From Rhizobiales bacterium CCH3-A5 (lineage in GTDB: Bacteria; Pseudomonadota; Alphaproteobacteria; Rhizobiales; Beijerinckiaceae), in assembly GCA_001556025.1 (NCBI GenBank), contig LSIB01000098.1, positions 1-64,000 on the forward strand: a stretch of 64,000 nt of DNA. Reading direction: 5' to 3'. Under the pieces are notes generated by a model that had not been told where the DNA came from, did not search any database, and saw nothing but the letters and a program-made list of their open reading frames with translations. This document shows positions 17,447 to 25,803 of the stretch, one piece after another; positions within the stretch are counted from its first letter, which is position 1; the number at the start of each line of letters is the position of its first letter. The position numbers and the translations under genes are program-made.

Positions 17447-18307
17447 TCACCGTGTCAGAACCAGCCGGTTGCCCCAAGGATCGGCGATCGCCGGACCATC
17501 CGCGCCGTCCTCGCCGCCGGCTGCAAGAATCCGCCCCCGCATCGCTGCGAACTCAGCCTCATCCCGCGCGACGAGCTCGAACCGGTCCAGCCCGATCTCG
17601 CCGGCCTGCCGCGCTCTTGCGCCCCGGCTGTTCCAGACATTGCCGGCGATGTGATGGTGATAGCCTCCGCTGGAGAGGAAGCTCGCTTCGGGATAGCGCA
17701 CCATCAGGTCGAAGCCGAGCTTGCCCTGATAGAACGCCTCGCTCTCCGCCGTGTCGCCGACGCGCAAATGGATGTGGCCCATGCGCGTTCCCGTCGGCAT
17801 GCCGGCATAAGTCCCGCCTCTCGCCTCTCGCAGCAGCGCATCGAGGTCGAGCCGGTCGGTCGCCATTTTGATCGCGCCGTCGCGGCGCGGCCAGTCGGCG
17901 CGCGGCCGGTCGCGGTAGATTTCGATGCCGTTGCCCTCGGGGTCCGAGAGATAAAGCGCCTCGCTGACGAGATGGTCTGACGCGCCTTCGAGCGCAATAC
18001 GCGCCTGCGCCGCGTGGCCGACCCAGTCGGCGAGCGCCGAGCGCGAGGGCAGCAGGATAGCGAGGTGGAAGAGGCCGGCCGGCGAACTCGGTTGCACACC
18101 GCCCTCGACGAGCCTGACCAGCGAGACACCATCGACGCCGAGCGTCGCTGTTCCGTGGTCCTGCGCGATCAGACCGAGGCCGATCGCATCGCGATAGAAC
18201 GTCGTCAGCCGTGCCAGATCGTTCACCCGCAGCGTCACCGCGCCGATATGAAGCGGCGCATCATGGGCGTCGAGCGCGACGGTTGGGTTGTTTTGGACAG
18301 CGAGCAT
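17447..18307 (-). CDS. VOC-family protein, CatE-like ring-cleavage dioxygenase
   Basis: The 286-residue protein contains two vicinal-oxygen-chelate modules, at about 20-135 and 165-280. Motif strings include IGAVTLRVNDLARLTTFY, YLSDPEGNGIEIYRDR and MGHIHLRVGDTAESEAFY. Metal ligands are expected at the His of the HIHL region and the Glu of GIEIY. It matches the CatE/YfiE group usually annotated as catechol-2,3-dioxygenase; the substrate is unproven. The start at 18307 (MLAVQNNP) fits family length. Confidence 0.82.
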   Translation of the reverse strand: MLAVQNNPTVALDAHDAPLHIGAVTLRVNDLARLTTFYRDAIGLGLIAQDHGTATLGVDGVSLVRLVEGGVQPSSPAGLFHLAILLPSRSALADWVGHAAQARIALEGASDHLVSEALYLSDPEGNGIEIYRDRPRADWPRRDGAIKMATDRLDLDALLREARGGTYAGMPTGTRMGHIHLRVGDTAESEAFYQGKLGFDLMVRYPEASFLSSGGYHHHIAGNVWNSRGARARQAGEIGLDRFELVARDEAEFAAMRGRILAAGGEDGADGPAIADPWGNRLVLTR

Positions 18308-18434
18308 GGCAGCCTCCGAAAGAGGGTGCGGCCCTGCGGCCGCCTGCCTGGAGAGATGGCGGGTCTGTCGTCCGATGTCGCCCCCGCTGCCGGCAAGCTC
18401 GAAATTGCAGCGCTGCAATCGCGTATGTCAGGGG

Positions 18435-19670
18435 CTAAGTAGGGTCGGGCCGATCGATCGCGAAATGTGAGAACCAGTCGCGCTCCTGGCCATGGATGAG
18501 CGCGCCCAGCAGCCGCGAGGCGAGGAAGCTGAAGGTGATGCCGTTTCCGCCATAGCCATAGGCCGCGAGCAGGCGCGGATGGCCGGGCACACGGCCGATC
18601 AGCGGCAGCCCGTCGCTGGTCTGGCCGAACGCGCCCGACCAGCTATGCCCGAGCGTGAGCTCCGCGCGCGGCAAAAGCGCGCCGAGCTTCTTCAGCAGCG
18701 CCTGCGCCTTCTCAGGCTGCAGGGCCTCCCGGCTCTCGGGATCGTCGTCCTCCTCGTCCTCGCCTCCGATGACGATGCGCCCGTCGCGCGTCGTGCGGCA
18801 GTAGACGTAGTCGTCGGAGGCCTCCCAGACCAAAGCCGGCCCGGGCCAAAGCGCTTGCGGTTGTTGCGGCAGGGTCGCGATCGCCCAGGACGAGGCGACG
18901 CGGTGCAGCGCGCTCGTCACGCAATCGGGCATGACGTAGCCCGTCGCCAGCACGGCATGGCCGGCCTCGATCATGCGCCCGCCCGCGAGCTGTATCAGCG
19001 CGGCGTTACCCTCGCCGGAGAAGCCGACCGCCTCGTCGCGGACCAGTCTTGCGCCGCGCTTCATCGAGACCGACAGCAGATTGTGGCACAGGCTGAGCGG
19101 ATCGGCCTCGGCGGAGCCCGGCGAGACGATCGCGCCCTCGCGGTCGAGCCCGAAATGGACCAAAAGACCGGCATGGTCGAGCACCGTTCCGGGCAGGCCG
19201 GCTTTCTCGCGCAGGGCCGATTCGGTTCGCAGTTGCGCCAGATCGACGTCGCCGGCCGAGAGATAGACGCTGTCGCGCGGCAGGAATCCCGCCCCGATTC
19301 CGAGTTCGACGGCGAGCGCGCGCAGGCCCTCGACGGCGCGAAAGCTGCGGCGATAGACATCGGCCGCCTTCTCGAAGCCGTAGAACTCCGTCAGCTTGGC
19401 CAGCGGCTTGTCGATCTCCCATTGCAGCATGGCGGTCGATGCGGCCGTGCTGCCAAAGCCTTCCCGCTCGCGGTCGACGAGCACGACCTGCCGGCCGAGG
19501 CCGGTCAGGTGCTCCGCCACCAGCGCTCCGGTGATGCCGCCGCCGACGATCACGACGTCGCAGCGCAGATCGGCCTCGACGCTCTCGCCTGCGGGGCGCG
19601 GCGGACCGGCGAGCCAGGGGCTGCGCCCGCTGCGCAGGTCGTCCTGGCGGGTGATTTGCGGATCGAGCAT
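18435..19670 (-). CDS. NAD(P)/FAD-dependent oxidoreductase, DAO family
   Basis: The 411-residue flavoprotein has the Rossmann dinucleotide fold DVVIVGGGITGALVAEHL at about residues 38-56. A DAO (D-amino acid oxidase/glycine oxidase-like) domain follows, and the C-terminal FAD contact is GQTSDGLPLIGRVPG then YGYGGNGITFS. There is no Rieske domain. The substrate, presumably an amine, is unknown. The ATG overlaps the stop of the YihY gene (ATGA), so the two are translated together. Confidence 0.86.
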   Translation of the reverse strand: MLDPQITRQDDLRSGRSPWLAGPPRPAGESVEADLRCDVVIVGGGITGALVAEHLTGLGRQVVLVDREREGFGSTAASTAMLQWEIDKPLAKLTEFYGFEKAADVYRRSFRAVEGLRALAVELGIGAGFLPRDSVYLSAGDVDLAQLRTESALREKAGLPGTVLDHAGLLVHFGLDREGAIVSPGSAEADPLSLCHNLLSVSMKRGARLVRDEAVGFSGEGNAALIQLAGGRMIEAGHAVLATGYVMPDCVTSALHRVASSWAIATLPQQPQALWPGPALVWEASDDYVYCRTTRDGRIVIGGEDEEDDDPESREALQPEKAQALLKKLGALLPRAELTLGHSWSGAFGQTSDGLPLIGRVPGHPRLLAAYGYGGNGITFSFLASRLLGALIHGQERDWFSHFAIDRPDPT

Positions 19671-20725
19671 CAGTCCTTGTCCGCCACTGGCTTGCCGATG
19701 GTGTCGGCCATGGTCGCGCCGCGCAGACCGATCGGTTTGGGCTCGCCGCGCGTCGTGTCGCGCGCGGTCTGGTGCTCCAGCTCGGCGTTCAGTTCCGCCC
19801 CGGCGAGCACGATCGTCGCCGAGAGCCAGAGCCAGGTCATGAACACGACGACCGTGGCGAGCGAGCCATAGGTCGCCGTGTAGTTGCCCAGCGTGCCGAC
19901 ATAAAACGAGAACGCCCATGACGCCCCGGCCCAGAAGATGGCGGCCGCGATCGCGCCGGGCATCACCCAGATGAAGCGCGCCGGATGCCGGCTCGGGCCG
20001 ATCCAGTAGAGACAGGCGATCGACAAGGTCGCGACGACGAAAAAGCTTGGCCAGCGCACGATGCGCAGCAGCCGCTCCAGCTCGAAGGCGGCGGGAAACA
20101 GCGCCGTGATCACCGGCACGCTGGCGATGATGATCAGCGCGGTGGTCAGCAGCGCCACGCCGCTGATCGTCATCATCAGCGAGATGGCGTTGAGCTTCAG
20201 GAAACTGCGCTTCTCGCGCTCGCGATAGATGATGTTGAGCGCGTCGAAGATCGCCTTCACGGCGGCGTTGGCGCTCCAGGCCGCGACGAGGAAGCTGATC
20301 AGGAAGGTTATCGACAGCGTCGACATGTCCTGCGTGGCGAGGCGCACGGCCTGCTCGCGGATCAGGTCGCGCGCCGCGTCGGGGAAGAACAGCGTCAGGC
20401 TGTCGAGCTGGCCGGCGATCGTCAGCGGATCGGTGAAATAGCGGTAGACCGTCACAAAAAGCGAAAGCGTCGGCACCAGCGACAGGAGCGTGAAGAAAGC
20501 GACCGCGCCGGCCAGCGACATCAGGCGGTTGTCGATGAGGTTGTCGGCGAAGCGCAGCAGCACGTCCTTCCAGCCGAGCCAGGTCATCTGCCAGGGCGCC
20601 TTTGCCGTGCGGCCGCGCGCCTGCTCGCGCCGGCTGCGCGACAGGCGGCGCGAGACCGCGTCATAGGCGTAGCCAAGCGCCACGGCCGCGCCGGCCATGC
20701 CCGTGATCCGCTTCAGCAAAGCCAT
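19670..20725 (-). CDS. YihY/virulence factor BrkB family membrane protein
   Basis: The protein of about 351 residues has six predicted membrane helices. Family hallmarks are LAGAVAFFTLLSLVPTLSLF, AAWSANAAVKAIFDALNIIY, and the C-terminal YGSLATVVVFMTWLWLSATIVLAGAELNAELE with its characteristic GAELNAE end. The function of this family is not settled; ribonuclease BN is a historical misannotation. The ATG at 20725 is used; an in-frame GTG at 20743 is an alternative. Confidence 0.86.
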   Translation of the reverse strand: MALLKRITGMAGAAVALGYAYDAVSRRLSRSRREQARGRTAKAPWQMTWLGWKDVLLRFADNLIDNRLMSLAGAVAFFTLLSLVPTLSLFVTVYRYFTDPLTIAGQLDSLTLFFPDAARDLIREQAVRLATQDMSTLSITFLISFLVAAWSANAAVKAIFDALNIIYREREKRSFLKLNAISLMMTISGVALLTTALIIIASVPVITALFPAAFELERLLRIVRWPSFFVVATLSIACLYWIGPSRHPARFIWVMPGAIAAAIFWAGASWAFSFYVGTLGNYTATYGSLATVVVFMTWLWLSATIVLAGAELNAELEHQTARDTTRGEPKPIGLRGATMADTIGKPVADKD

Positions 20726-20996
20726 CCTCCGAGAATCCTTCACGCCGCGCGCGCCCCGCTCCGTTTCGTCAGCGCGGTCAGGTCAGCCTGCCGCAAACAC
20801 GCCATCATTCGAAATGTTCCGGCTCCGAGGCGGCCCTGGACAGGTTAGACGATTTATTAACCTTAACACTTTCATATGGCGGTCAGACCGACGCGTTTGA
20901 CGGGCGCGCGGGAGGGCTCGGATGGCCTGCGACCGGAGCGCCGCGAGGCGGTTCGGACAGGCGAGCCTCCGATTTCGTCCATGGGTAGAGACCGCG

Positions 20997-21731
20997 ATGA
21001 ACACACCTCTCAAAACCGCCTTGGCGAGCCTTCTCATCCTCGGCAGCAGCGCTGCGGGCGCCGCTGACCTCCCATCGGGAAAATATCTGCCGAAAGCGCC
21101 GCCGCTTCCTGCCTTGTACAACTGGACCGGCGTCTATGTCGGCGGCCAGATCGGGTATTCCTGGGGAACGGACAGCACCACCGAGCTCCTGACCGCCGGA
21201 CGCAGATTCATCAACCGGTTCGAGTATCATCCGGAGTCGGTGGTCGGCGGCGTCCATGCCGGCTTCAACTATCAGATGGGCGCGCTCGTCCTCGGTGTCG
21301 AAGGCGACGTCGAAGGCATGAATGCGCGTAGCGGCTTCTTCGACCCGCCGCTCGTGCGCAGCGCGACCGATCCGGGCGGTCTCGTGCGCGTGCAGCAGGA
21401 TTGGCAGGCGTCGGTGCGCGCCCGCATCGGCTATGCCTTCGACCGCTTCATGATCTATGGCACCGGCGGCGTCGCCTTCACCGAACTCGACTACTCGTAT
21501 TTCAACCCGCTCGCGGGCTTCGGCGAGACCGGGTCGTTCTCGAGGACGGGCTGGACCGCCGGCGGCGGCGTGAACTACGCCATGAGCAACAACATCATCC
21601 TCGGTCTCGACTACCGCTACACCGATTACGGCAAGTTCGACTATGTCGCGCGCTCGGCCTTCCTCGGCCTCACCGCCGAGCAGAACCCGAGCATGCACAC
21701 GGTCCGCGCCAGCGTCGCCTACAAGTTCTGA
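20997..21731 (+). CDS. Outer-membrane beta-barrel protein, Omp25/RopB-like
   Basis: The 244-residue protein has a signal peptide (MNTPLKTALASLLILG...AAGA, cleaved near residue 23). An eight-strand barrel follows, with YNWTGVYVGGQIGYSWG as the first strand, repeated aromatic beta strands and a terminal strand ending YKF. Such proteins are abundant in the outer membrane of rhizobia and Brucella relatives. The 253-bp upstream gap, shared with the divergent YihY gene, contains an AT-rich stretch at 20848-20880 that probably holds the promoter. A stem-loop follows the stop. Confidence 0.9.
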   Translation: MNTPLKTALASLLILGSSAAGAADLPSGKYLPKAPPLPALYNWTGVYVGGQIGYSWGTDSTTELLTAGRRFINRFEYHPESVVGGVHAGFNYQMGALVLGVEGDVEGMNARSGFFDPPLVRSATDPGGLVRVQQDWQASVRARIGYAFDRFMIYGTGGVAFTELDYSYFNPLAGFGETGSFSRTGWTAGGGVNYAMSNNIILGLDYRYTDYGKFDYVARSAFLGLTAEQNPSMHTVRASVAYKF

Positions 21732-21754
21732 GACCAACATTCACGGATGTACGG

Positions 21755-21783
21755 GGCCGCGCCTGAACGGGCGCGGCCTTTCG
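21755..21783 (+). terminator. Intrinsic terminator after the outer-membrane protein gene
   Basis: A 9-bp GC-rich stem (ggccgcgcc at 21755-21763 with ggcgcggcc at 21770-21778) and six-base loop is followed by a short T run. It lies 23 bases after the stop, between convergent omp and recR. Confidence 0.7.
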
Positions 21784-21788
21784 CGTGT

Positions 21789-22394
21789 CTAGAAGCCCGT
21801 GCGCTGGCGGATGGCGGCGGCCAGCGTCCCGTCGTCGAGATAGTCGAGCTCGCCGCCGACCGGCACGCCATGGGCGAGCCGCGTCACCTTGAGCGGCAGA
21901 TGCGCCAGCATCTCGGTGATGACGTGGGCCGTGGTCTGGCCGTCGACCGTGGCGCTGAGCGCCAGCACGACCTCGCGCACCGCAGGCGCGCTGGCCCGCG
22001 CCACCAGCGGCTCAAACGAGAGATGCTCCGGCCGCACCCCATCGAGCGCCGAGAGAACGCCGCCCAGCACGTGATAGCGGCCCGAGACGGCGCCGGAGCG
22101 CTCCAGCGCCCAGAGATCGCCGATATCGGCGACGACGACAAGCTGCGTCTCGTCGCGGTGCGCGTCGCGGCACAGCGAGCAGGGGTCGCTGGTGTCGATA
22201 TTGCCGCAGGTCGAGCAGACGACGATGCGATCACGCGCCACAGCCATCGCCTCGGCCAGCGGGCCGAGCAGTTGCTCGCGCTTCTTGACGAGGTGAAGCG
22301 CCGCGCGTCTCGCCGAACGGGGCCCGAGGCCGGGCAGTTTCGCCAGAAGCTGGATCAGCCGCTCGATCTCGGGGCCGGCGATGGCGCGGGTCAT
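21789..22394 (-). CDS. recR: Recombination protein RecR
   Basis: RecR acts with RecF/RecO to load RecA at gaps. The 201-residue protein has the N-terminal helix-hairpin-helix ([19 protein letters not shown]). It has an intact four-cysteine zinc motif (CSTC ... CSLC) and a Toprim domain with [15 protein letters not shown]. It closes the conserved dnaX-ybaB-recR set on the minus strand, though a long palindromic repeat separates it from ybaB. Confidence 0.96.
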   Translation of the reverse strand: MTRAIAGPEIERLIQLLAKLPGLGPRSARRAALHLVKKREQLLGPLAEAMAVARDRIVVCSTCGNIDTSDPCSLCRDAHRDETQLVVVADIGDLWALERSGAVSGRYHVLGGVLSALDGVRPEHLSFEPLVARASAPAVREVVLALSATVDGQTTAHVITEMLAHLPLKVTRLAHGVPVGGELDYLDDGTLAAAIRQRTGF

Positions 22395-22430
22395 GGAGTG
22401 GCCCTTCGCGATCGCGCAGCTAGACCCTCC

Positions 22431-22535
22431 CCGTCATCCCGGGCAAGCGCAGCGCAGACCCGGGATCCATCCTAGAGCGCGACGATGCCCTGTGATGGAT
22501 CCCGGAGCGCCGCTTCGCTGCGTCCGGGATGACGG
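22431..22535. repeat. Long palindromic repeat between ybaB and recR
   Basis: Arms at 22431-22471 and 22494-22535 form a long imperfect inverted repeat bounded by ccgtcatcccggg and cccgggatgacgg-like ends. The loop is 22 nt. The wording matches a repeat family commonly dispersed in Hyphomicrobiales intergenic DNA. Here it sits inside an operon, so its transcript would fold into a large hairpin between two coding regions. Confidence 0.78.
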
Positions 22536-22553
22536 AGAGGGTGATAAGGACGC

Positions 22554-22874
22554 TCAAAACAGCTTCATGCCGGGCGGGATCGGCAGGCCCTTGGTGATCT
22601 CGGCCATGCGCTCCTGCATCACGCGCTCGGCGCGGGTGCGGGCGTCCGCGCAAGCGGCGACGATCAGATCCTCGACGATCTCGCGCTCGTCGGGGATCAT
22701 CAGCGAGGGGTCGATCTTGACCGCCTTGAGCGCGCCCTTGGCCGTCATCGTCACGCTGACCATGCCGCCGCCGGCCGCGCCTTCGACCTCGATCATATCG
22801 AGCTCGGCCTGCATCGCGGCCATCTTCTGCTGCATGTCCTGCGCCTGCTTCATCAGGCCCATCATGTCGCGCAT
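22554..22874 (-). CDS. ybaB: YbaB/EbfC family nucleoid-associated protein
   Basis: The 106-residue protein forms a tweezer-like dimer that binds DNA. It begins MRDMMGLMKQAQDMQQKMAAM, followed by the beta strands GGGMVSVTMTAKGALKAVKIDPSL and the C-terminal helix. Size and position just downstream of dnaX are canonical; the gap to dnaX is 19 bases. Confidence 0.95.
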   Translation of the reverse strand: MRDMMGLMKQAQDMQQKMAAMQAELDMIEVEGAAGGGMVSVTMTAKGALKAVKIDPSLMIPDEREIVEDLIVAACADARTRAERVMQERMAEITKGLPIPPGMKLF

Positions 22875-22893
22875 CGTCTCGGCTCCCTTGTCG

Positions 22894-24759
22894 TCAGAAA
22901 TCGACGCCGTCGTAGTCGGGCTCGCTGTCGTCGAAAAGCGGCTCGCCGTCGGGCAGATAGTCGCTCACGGGGATGGCGTCGGGGGCGGCCTCGGCTTCAG
23001 CCGCGCGCGGGTCGCGCACATCGACGATGCGCGCACCGGGAAAACGCTCCAGCACGGCCCGCACGGCAGGATGCGAGGCGGCGTCGCTCTCGCGGCGGCC
23101 GCGCACCGCTTCAGCCTGCTCGCGCAGGGTCGCCCCGCCCTCGGCGTTGACCACGGCGACCATCCAGGTCTGCCCGGTCCATTCGCGCAATTTCCGCGAG
23201 AGATCGGTCGCCAGCGTGCGCGAGCTGCCCTCGGCAAGCGAAAACTCGATACGACCCTGTTCGAAGCGCACCGGCCTGACATCGCGCTCCAAAGCGAGCT
23301 TCAGCGTGATGTCGCGATGCTGAGAGGCCAGCGCCACGACATCCTCGAGCGAGGCGAGCACCACCTGTGGCTTTGCCGAGACCTGCGCCGCCGACGCGAA
23401 AACGGGCATTGGATTGGCGCTGGCGAGCACGGGCCGGGCCGCCAGAGCCACATTGCCGCCGCCCGAAGGTGGGCGTGGCGCTGGAGCGGGCGTCGCGTTT
23501 CCGGCAGGCGCCGCACCCGAGCCGTCGCGCATCAGCTTCAGGGTTTCGTCGGGCGTCGGCAGATCGGCGGCGTGGGTCAGGCGCACCAGCGCCATTTCGG
23601 CGGCCATGATCGGCCGGTCTGCCTGCTTCACTTCTGCGATGGCGCGCAGCAGCATCTGCCAGGCGCGGGCAAGGATACGCACCGAAAGCCGCTGGGCGAA
23701 ATCCCCGCCCCGCACACGCTCGGCCTGGGCGAGGCCGTTGTCCTTCGCCGCGTCCGGCACCAGCTTGAGCCGTGTGACCAGGTGGGTGAATTCGGCAAGG
23801 TCGGTCAGCACCACCACCGGATCCGCCCCGGCGTCATACTGCGCGCGCAGTTCCCCGAGCGCCGCCGCGATGTCGCCCTTCATCGCCATCTCGAACAGGT
23901 CGATGATGCGGGCGCGATCAGCCAGTCCCAGCATCGAGCGGACATCGTCGAGCGTGATCGCCCCCGCCGAATGGGCGATCGCCTGGTCGAGAATTGAGAG
24001 CGAGTCGCGCACCGAGCCTTCGGCCGCGCGTGCGATGGCCGCCAGCGCCTCCTCCTCCGCTTCGACCCCCTCGCGGGCGCAGATGCCTGCGAGATGTCCG
24101 ATAAGCAGCGTCGATTCGACGCGGCGCAGGTCGAACCGCTGGCAGCGCGACAGGACCGTGATCGGGACCTTGCCGATCTCGGTGGTGGCGAAAATGAACT
24201 TCGCGTGCGGCGGCGGCTCTTCCAGCGTTTTGAGCAGTGCGTTGAAGGCCGGCGTCGACATCATGTGGACTTCGTCGATGATGTAGACCTTGTAGCGCGC
24301 CGAGACCGGCGCGTAGCGCACCGCGTCGTTGATCTGGCGGACATTGTCGACGCCGTTATTGGAGGCGGCGTCGATCTCCATCACGTCGATATGGCGGCCC
24401 TCGATGATGTCCCTGCAATGGACTCCGAAGCCGGCGAGGTCGGTCGTCGGCGCGCCCTTGCCGTCCGGCGTCTGGTAGTTCAGCGCGCGGGCGAGGATCC
24501 GCGCCGTCGTCGTCTTGCCGACGCCGCGCACGCCGGTGAGCATCCAGGCCTGGGGGATGCGGCCGGCCGCGAAGGCGTTGGTCAGCGTGCGCACCATCGC
24601 ATCCTGGCCGATCAGGTCGCCGAAATGGGCCGGGCGGTACTTGCGCGCGAGCACGCGGTAGGCGGCGGGAGCGGCCGCCGGCGCCGGCGACGGCACGGGG
24701 TCGAAACCGGCAAAGCCCGGCTCGTCCAGCGGGGGGCCTGAAAGGGTGTCGTCGCTCAT
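22894..24759 (-). CDS. dnaX: DNA polymerase III subunit gamma/tau
   Basis: The clamp-loader ATPase has 621 residues from MSDDTL. Residues 35-260 are the AAA+ core: Walker A GVRGVGKT at 76-83, IIDEVHMMS as Walker B, and the SRC motif in TVLSRCQRFDLRRVE. Domain III follows, and a long proline/alanine linker leads to a tau-type C-terminal domain. The zinc module between Walker A and B keeps only one cysteine (Cys115) of the four known in E. coli. No A-rich slippery sequence is visible, so a frameshifted gamma form is not predicted. It heads dnaX-ybaB-recR. Confidence 0.96.
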   Translation of the reverse strand: MSDDTLSGPPLDEPGFAGFDPVPSPAPAAAPAAYRVLARKYRPAHFGDLIGQDAMVRTLTNAFAAGRIPQAWMLTGVRGVGKTTTARILARALNYQTPDGKGAPTTDLAGFGVHCRDIIEGRHIDVMEIDAASNNGVDNVRQINDAVRYAPVSARYKVYIIDEVHMMSTPAFNALLKTLEEPPPHAKFIFATTEIGKVPITVLSRCQRFDLRRVESTLLIGHLAGICAREGVEAEEEALAAIARAAEGSVRDSLSILDQAIAHSAGAITLDDVRSMLGLADRARIIDLFEMAMKGDIAAALGELRAQYDAGADPVVVLTDLAEFTHLVTRLKLVPDAAKDNGLAQAERVRGGDFAQRLSVRILARAWQMLLRAIAEVKQADRPIMAAEMALVRLTHAADLPTPDETLKLMRDGSGAAPAGNATPAPAPRPPSGGGNVALAARPVLASANPMPVFASAAQVSAKPQVVLASLEDVVALASQHRDITLKLALERDVRPVRFEQGRIEFSLAEGSSRTLATDLSRKLREWTGQTWMVAVVNAEGGATLREQAEAVRGRRESDAASHPAVRAVLERFPGARIVDVRDPRAAEAEAAPDAIPVSDYLPDGEPLFDDSEPDYDGVDF

Positions 24760-24847
24760 CGGTCTGGTTTGGCGGTTCGCCGCGCGGGGGTCAACGCCCG
24801 TTTCGCGCTTCTTCTGCAACGCCGCGACAGCGCCCGGCAGCAGCAAG

Positions 24848-24946
24848 GTGGGAGGCTGGACGAAGACCCGTTCGGTCTCGTTAGGGCTGCTTCCTTCCGG
24901 ACCTGACCCGGTTGGCGAGTGAGACGTCCCTCGCCAACCTCCCGGC
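24848..24946 (-). ncRNA. ffs: Signal recognition particle RNA, small bacterial (4.5S) type
   Basis: The minus strand carries the conserved SRP RNA domain IV core GGTCAGGTCCGGAAGGAAGC followed by AGCC. The outer segments pair: 5' gggagg...ttggcgag with the 3' ...cctccc end, giving a hairpin of about 97 nt. The predicted 5' end falls just downstream of a TTGCGC-17-GATATA promoter. Ends are approximate by a few bases. It binds Ffh to target membrane proteins and lies beside dnaX, a common arrangement in alphaproteobacteria. Confidence 0.93.
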
Positions 24947-24949
24947 CGC

Positions 24950-24978
24950 TATATCGGGGGTTTGGCGGCGCAGCGCAA
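24950..24978 (-). promoter_or_regulatory. Promoter of the SRP RNA gene
   Basis: On the minus strand, -35 TTGCGC (24973-24978) and -10 GATATA (24950-24955) are separated by 17 bp. The expected start point, about 24943-24945, matches the 5' end inferred from RNA pairing. Confidence 0.6.
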
Positions 24979-25025
24979 GCCTGTGATGGAGGCGCTCCTT
25001 CTTGCCGCGGCGCGCGCGTTTCGGA

Positions 25026-25054
25026 TTGACTTGGAACCGCCCATCCGTCATAAG
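25026..25054 (+). promoter_or_regulatory. Promoter of rpmH-rnpA
   Basis: -35 TTGACT (25026-25031) and -10 CATAAG (25049-25054) are spaced by 17 bp. The start would give a leader of about 110 nt before the GTG of rpmH. Confidence 0.6.
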
Positions 25055-25171
25055 CCCGCGACTTGCGCAGGGTCTATGCCTACGCAGAGATTTTGCATGG
25101 CAGGCTCGGCTGGCCGCGCTTCCCCTGGGAAGCCTGAGGCCGCCGCGCCGACAAGGCCCCGGAGACGGATC

Positions 25172-25306
25172 GTGAAAAGAACCTATCAACCCAGCAAGCT
25201 GGTCCGCAAGCGCCGCCACGGCTACCGCGCCCGCATGGCGACAGTCGGCGGCCGCAAGGTCATTGCCGCCCGTCGCGCGCATGGCCGCAAGAAGCTGTCG
25301 GCCTGA
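25172..25306 (+). CDS. rpmH: 50S ribosomal protein L34
   Basis: The 44-residue protein begins [20 protein letters not shown] and ends GRKKLSA, the full canonical L34. The start codon is GTG at 25172. It is followed by rnpA in the conserved rpmH-rnpA-yidC order. A longer upstream open frame is not used, since L34 starts exactly at MKRTYQPS. Confidence 0.97.
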   Translation: MKRTYQPSKLVRKRRHGYRARMATVGGRKVIAARRAHGRKKLSA

Positions 25307-25358
25307 GCCGCAGGCGCGTGAACCTCACGCGCTTCGACCGGAAGACTGGCAAATCGCT

Positions 25359-25769
25359 ATGCGCCTCGCCCGTCTGACGCAACGCAAGGAATTTCTGGCG
25401 GCGGCCGCACATGGCCGCCGTTTTCGTTCGTCCGCGCTGTCCGTCCAGGTTCTCGACCGATTGGCGGATGACGAGGCCGGCCTGCGGCTGGGGCTGACCG
25501 CCTCCCGAAAAGTCGGCAACGCGGTGAAGCGCAACCGCATCCGCCGCCGCCTGCGGGCCGCAGCCCAACTCGCTCTGGCCGACAAGGCGACGCGGCCCTG
25601 CGATCTGGTCGTCGTCGCCCGGCCCGAGACCCTGACGGCGTCTTTCGAGACGCTCGTGGCCGAACTCGCGGTCGGGTTCGACCGCGCCCGGTCGCACAAG
25701 CCCGGCCGCCACTCCGCTTCCAAGGACCGCCGCGCCGCGCAACCGGCGCCCGCGCGCCAGCCAACATAA
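25359..25769 (+). CDS. rnpA: Ribonuclease P protein component
   Basis: The 136-residue basic protein assists the catalytic RNA of RNase P in tRNA 5' maturation. It has [21 protein letters not shown] at the start and the RNR motif in [14 protein letters not shown]. The C-terminal tail is rich in Arg, Ala and Pro. Start at ATG 25359 was chosen on homology; the frame extends upstream over rpmH without meaning. Confidence 0.95.
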   Translation: MRLARLTQRKEFLAAAAHGRRFRSSALSVQVLDRLADDEAGLRLGLTASRKVGNAVKRNRIRRRLRAAAQLALADKATRPCDLVVVARPETLTASFETLVAELAVGFDRARSHKPGRHSASKDRRAAQPAPARQPT

Positions 25770-25803
25770 AGCCTTCGGGCGCCAGCGAGACCTGTTTGCG
25801 ATC

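Noticed and set aside
22894..24759. Programmed frameshift in dnaX giving a gamma form
   Set aside because: No A-rich slippery run was found in the coding strand, so there is no sequence support for one.
24962..25306. Longer 114-codon reading of the rpmH frame
   Set aside because: L34 begins exactly at the GTG (25172); the upstream part overlaps the promoter and leader.
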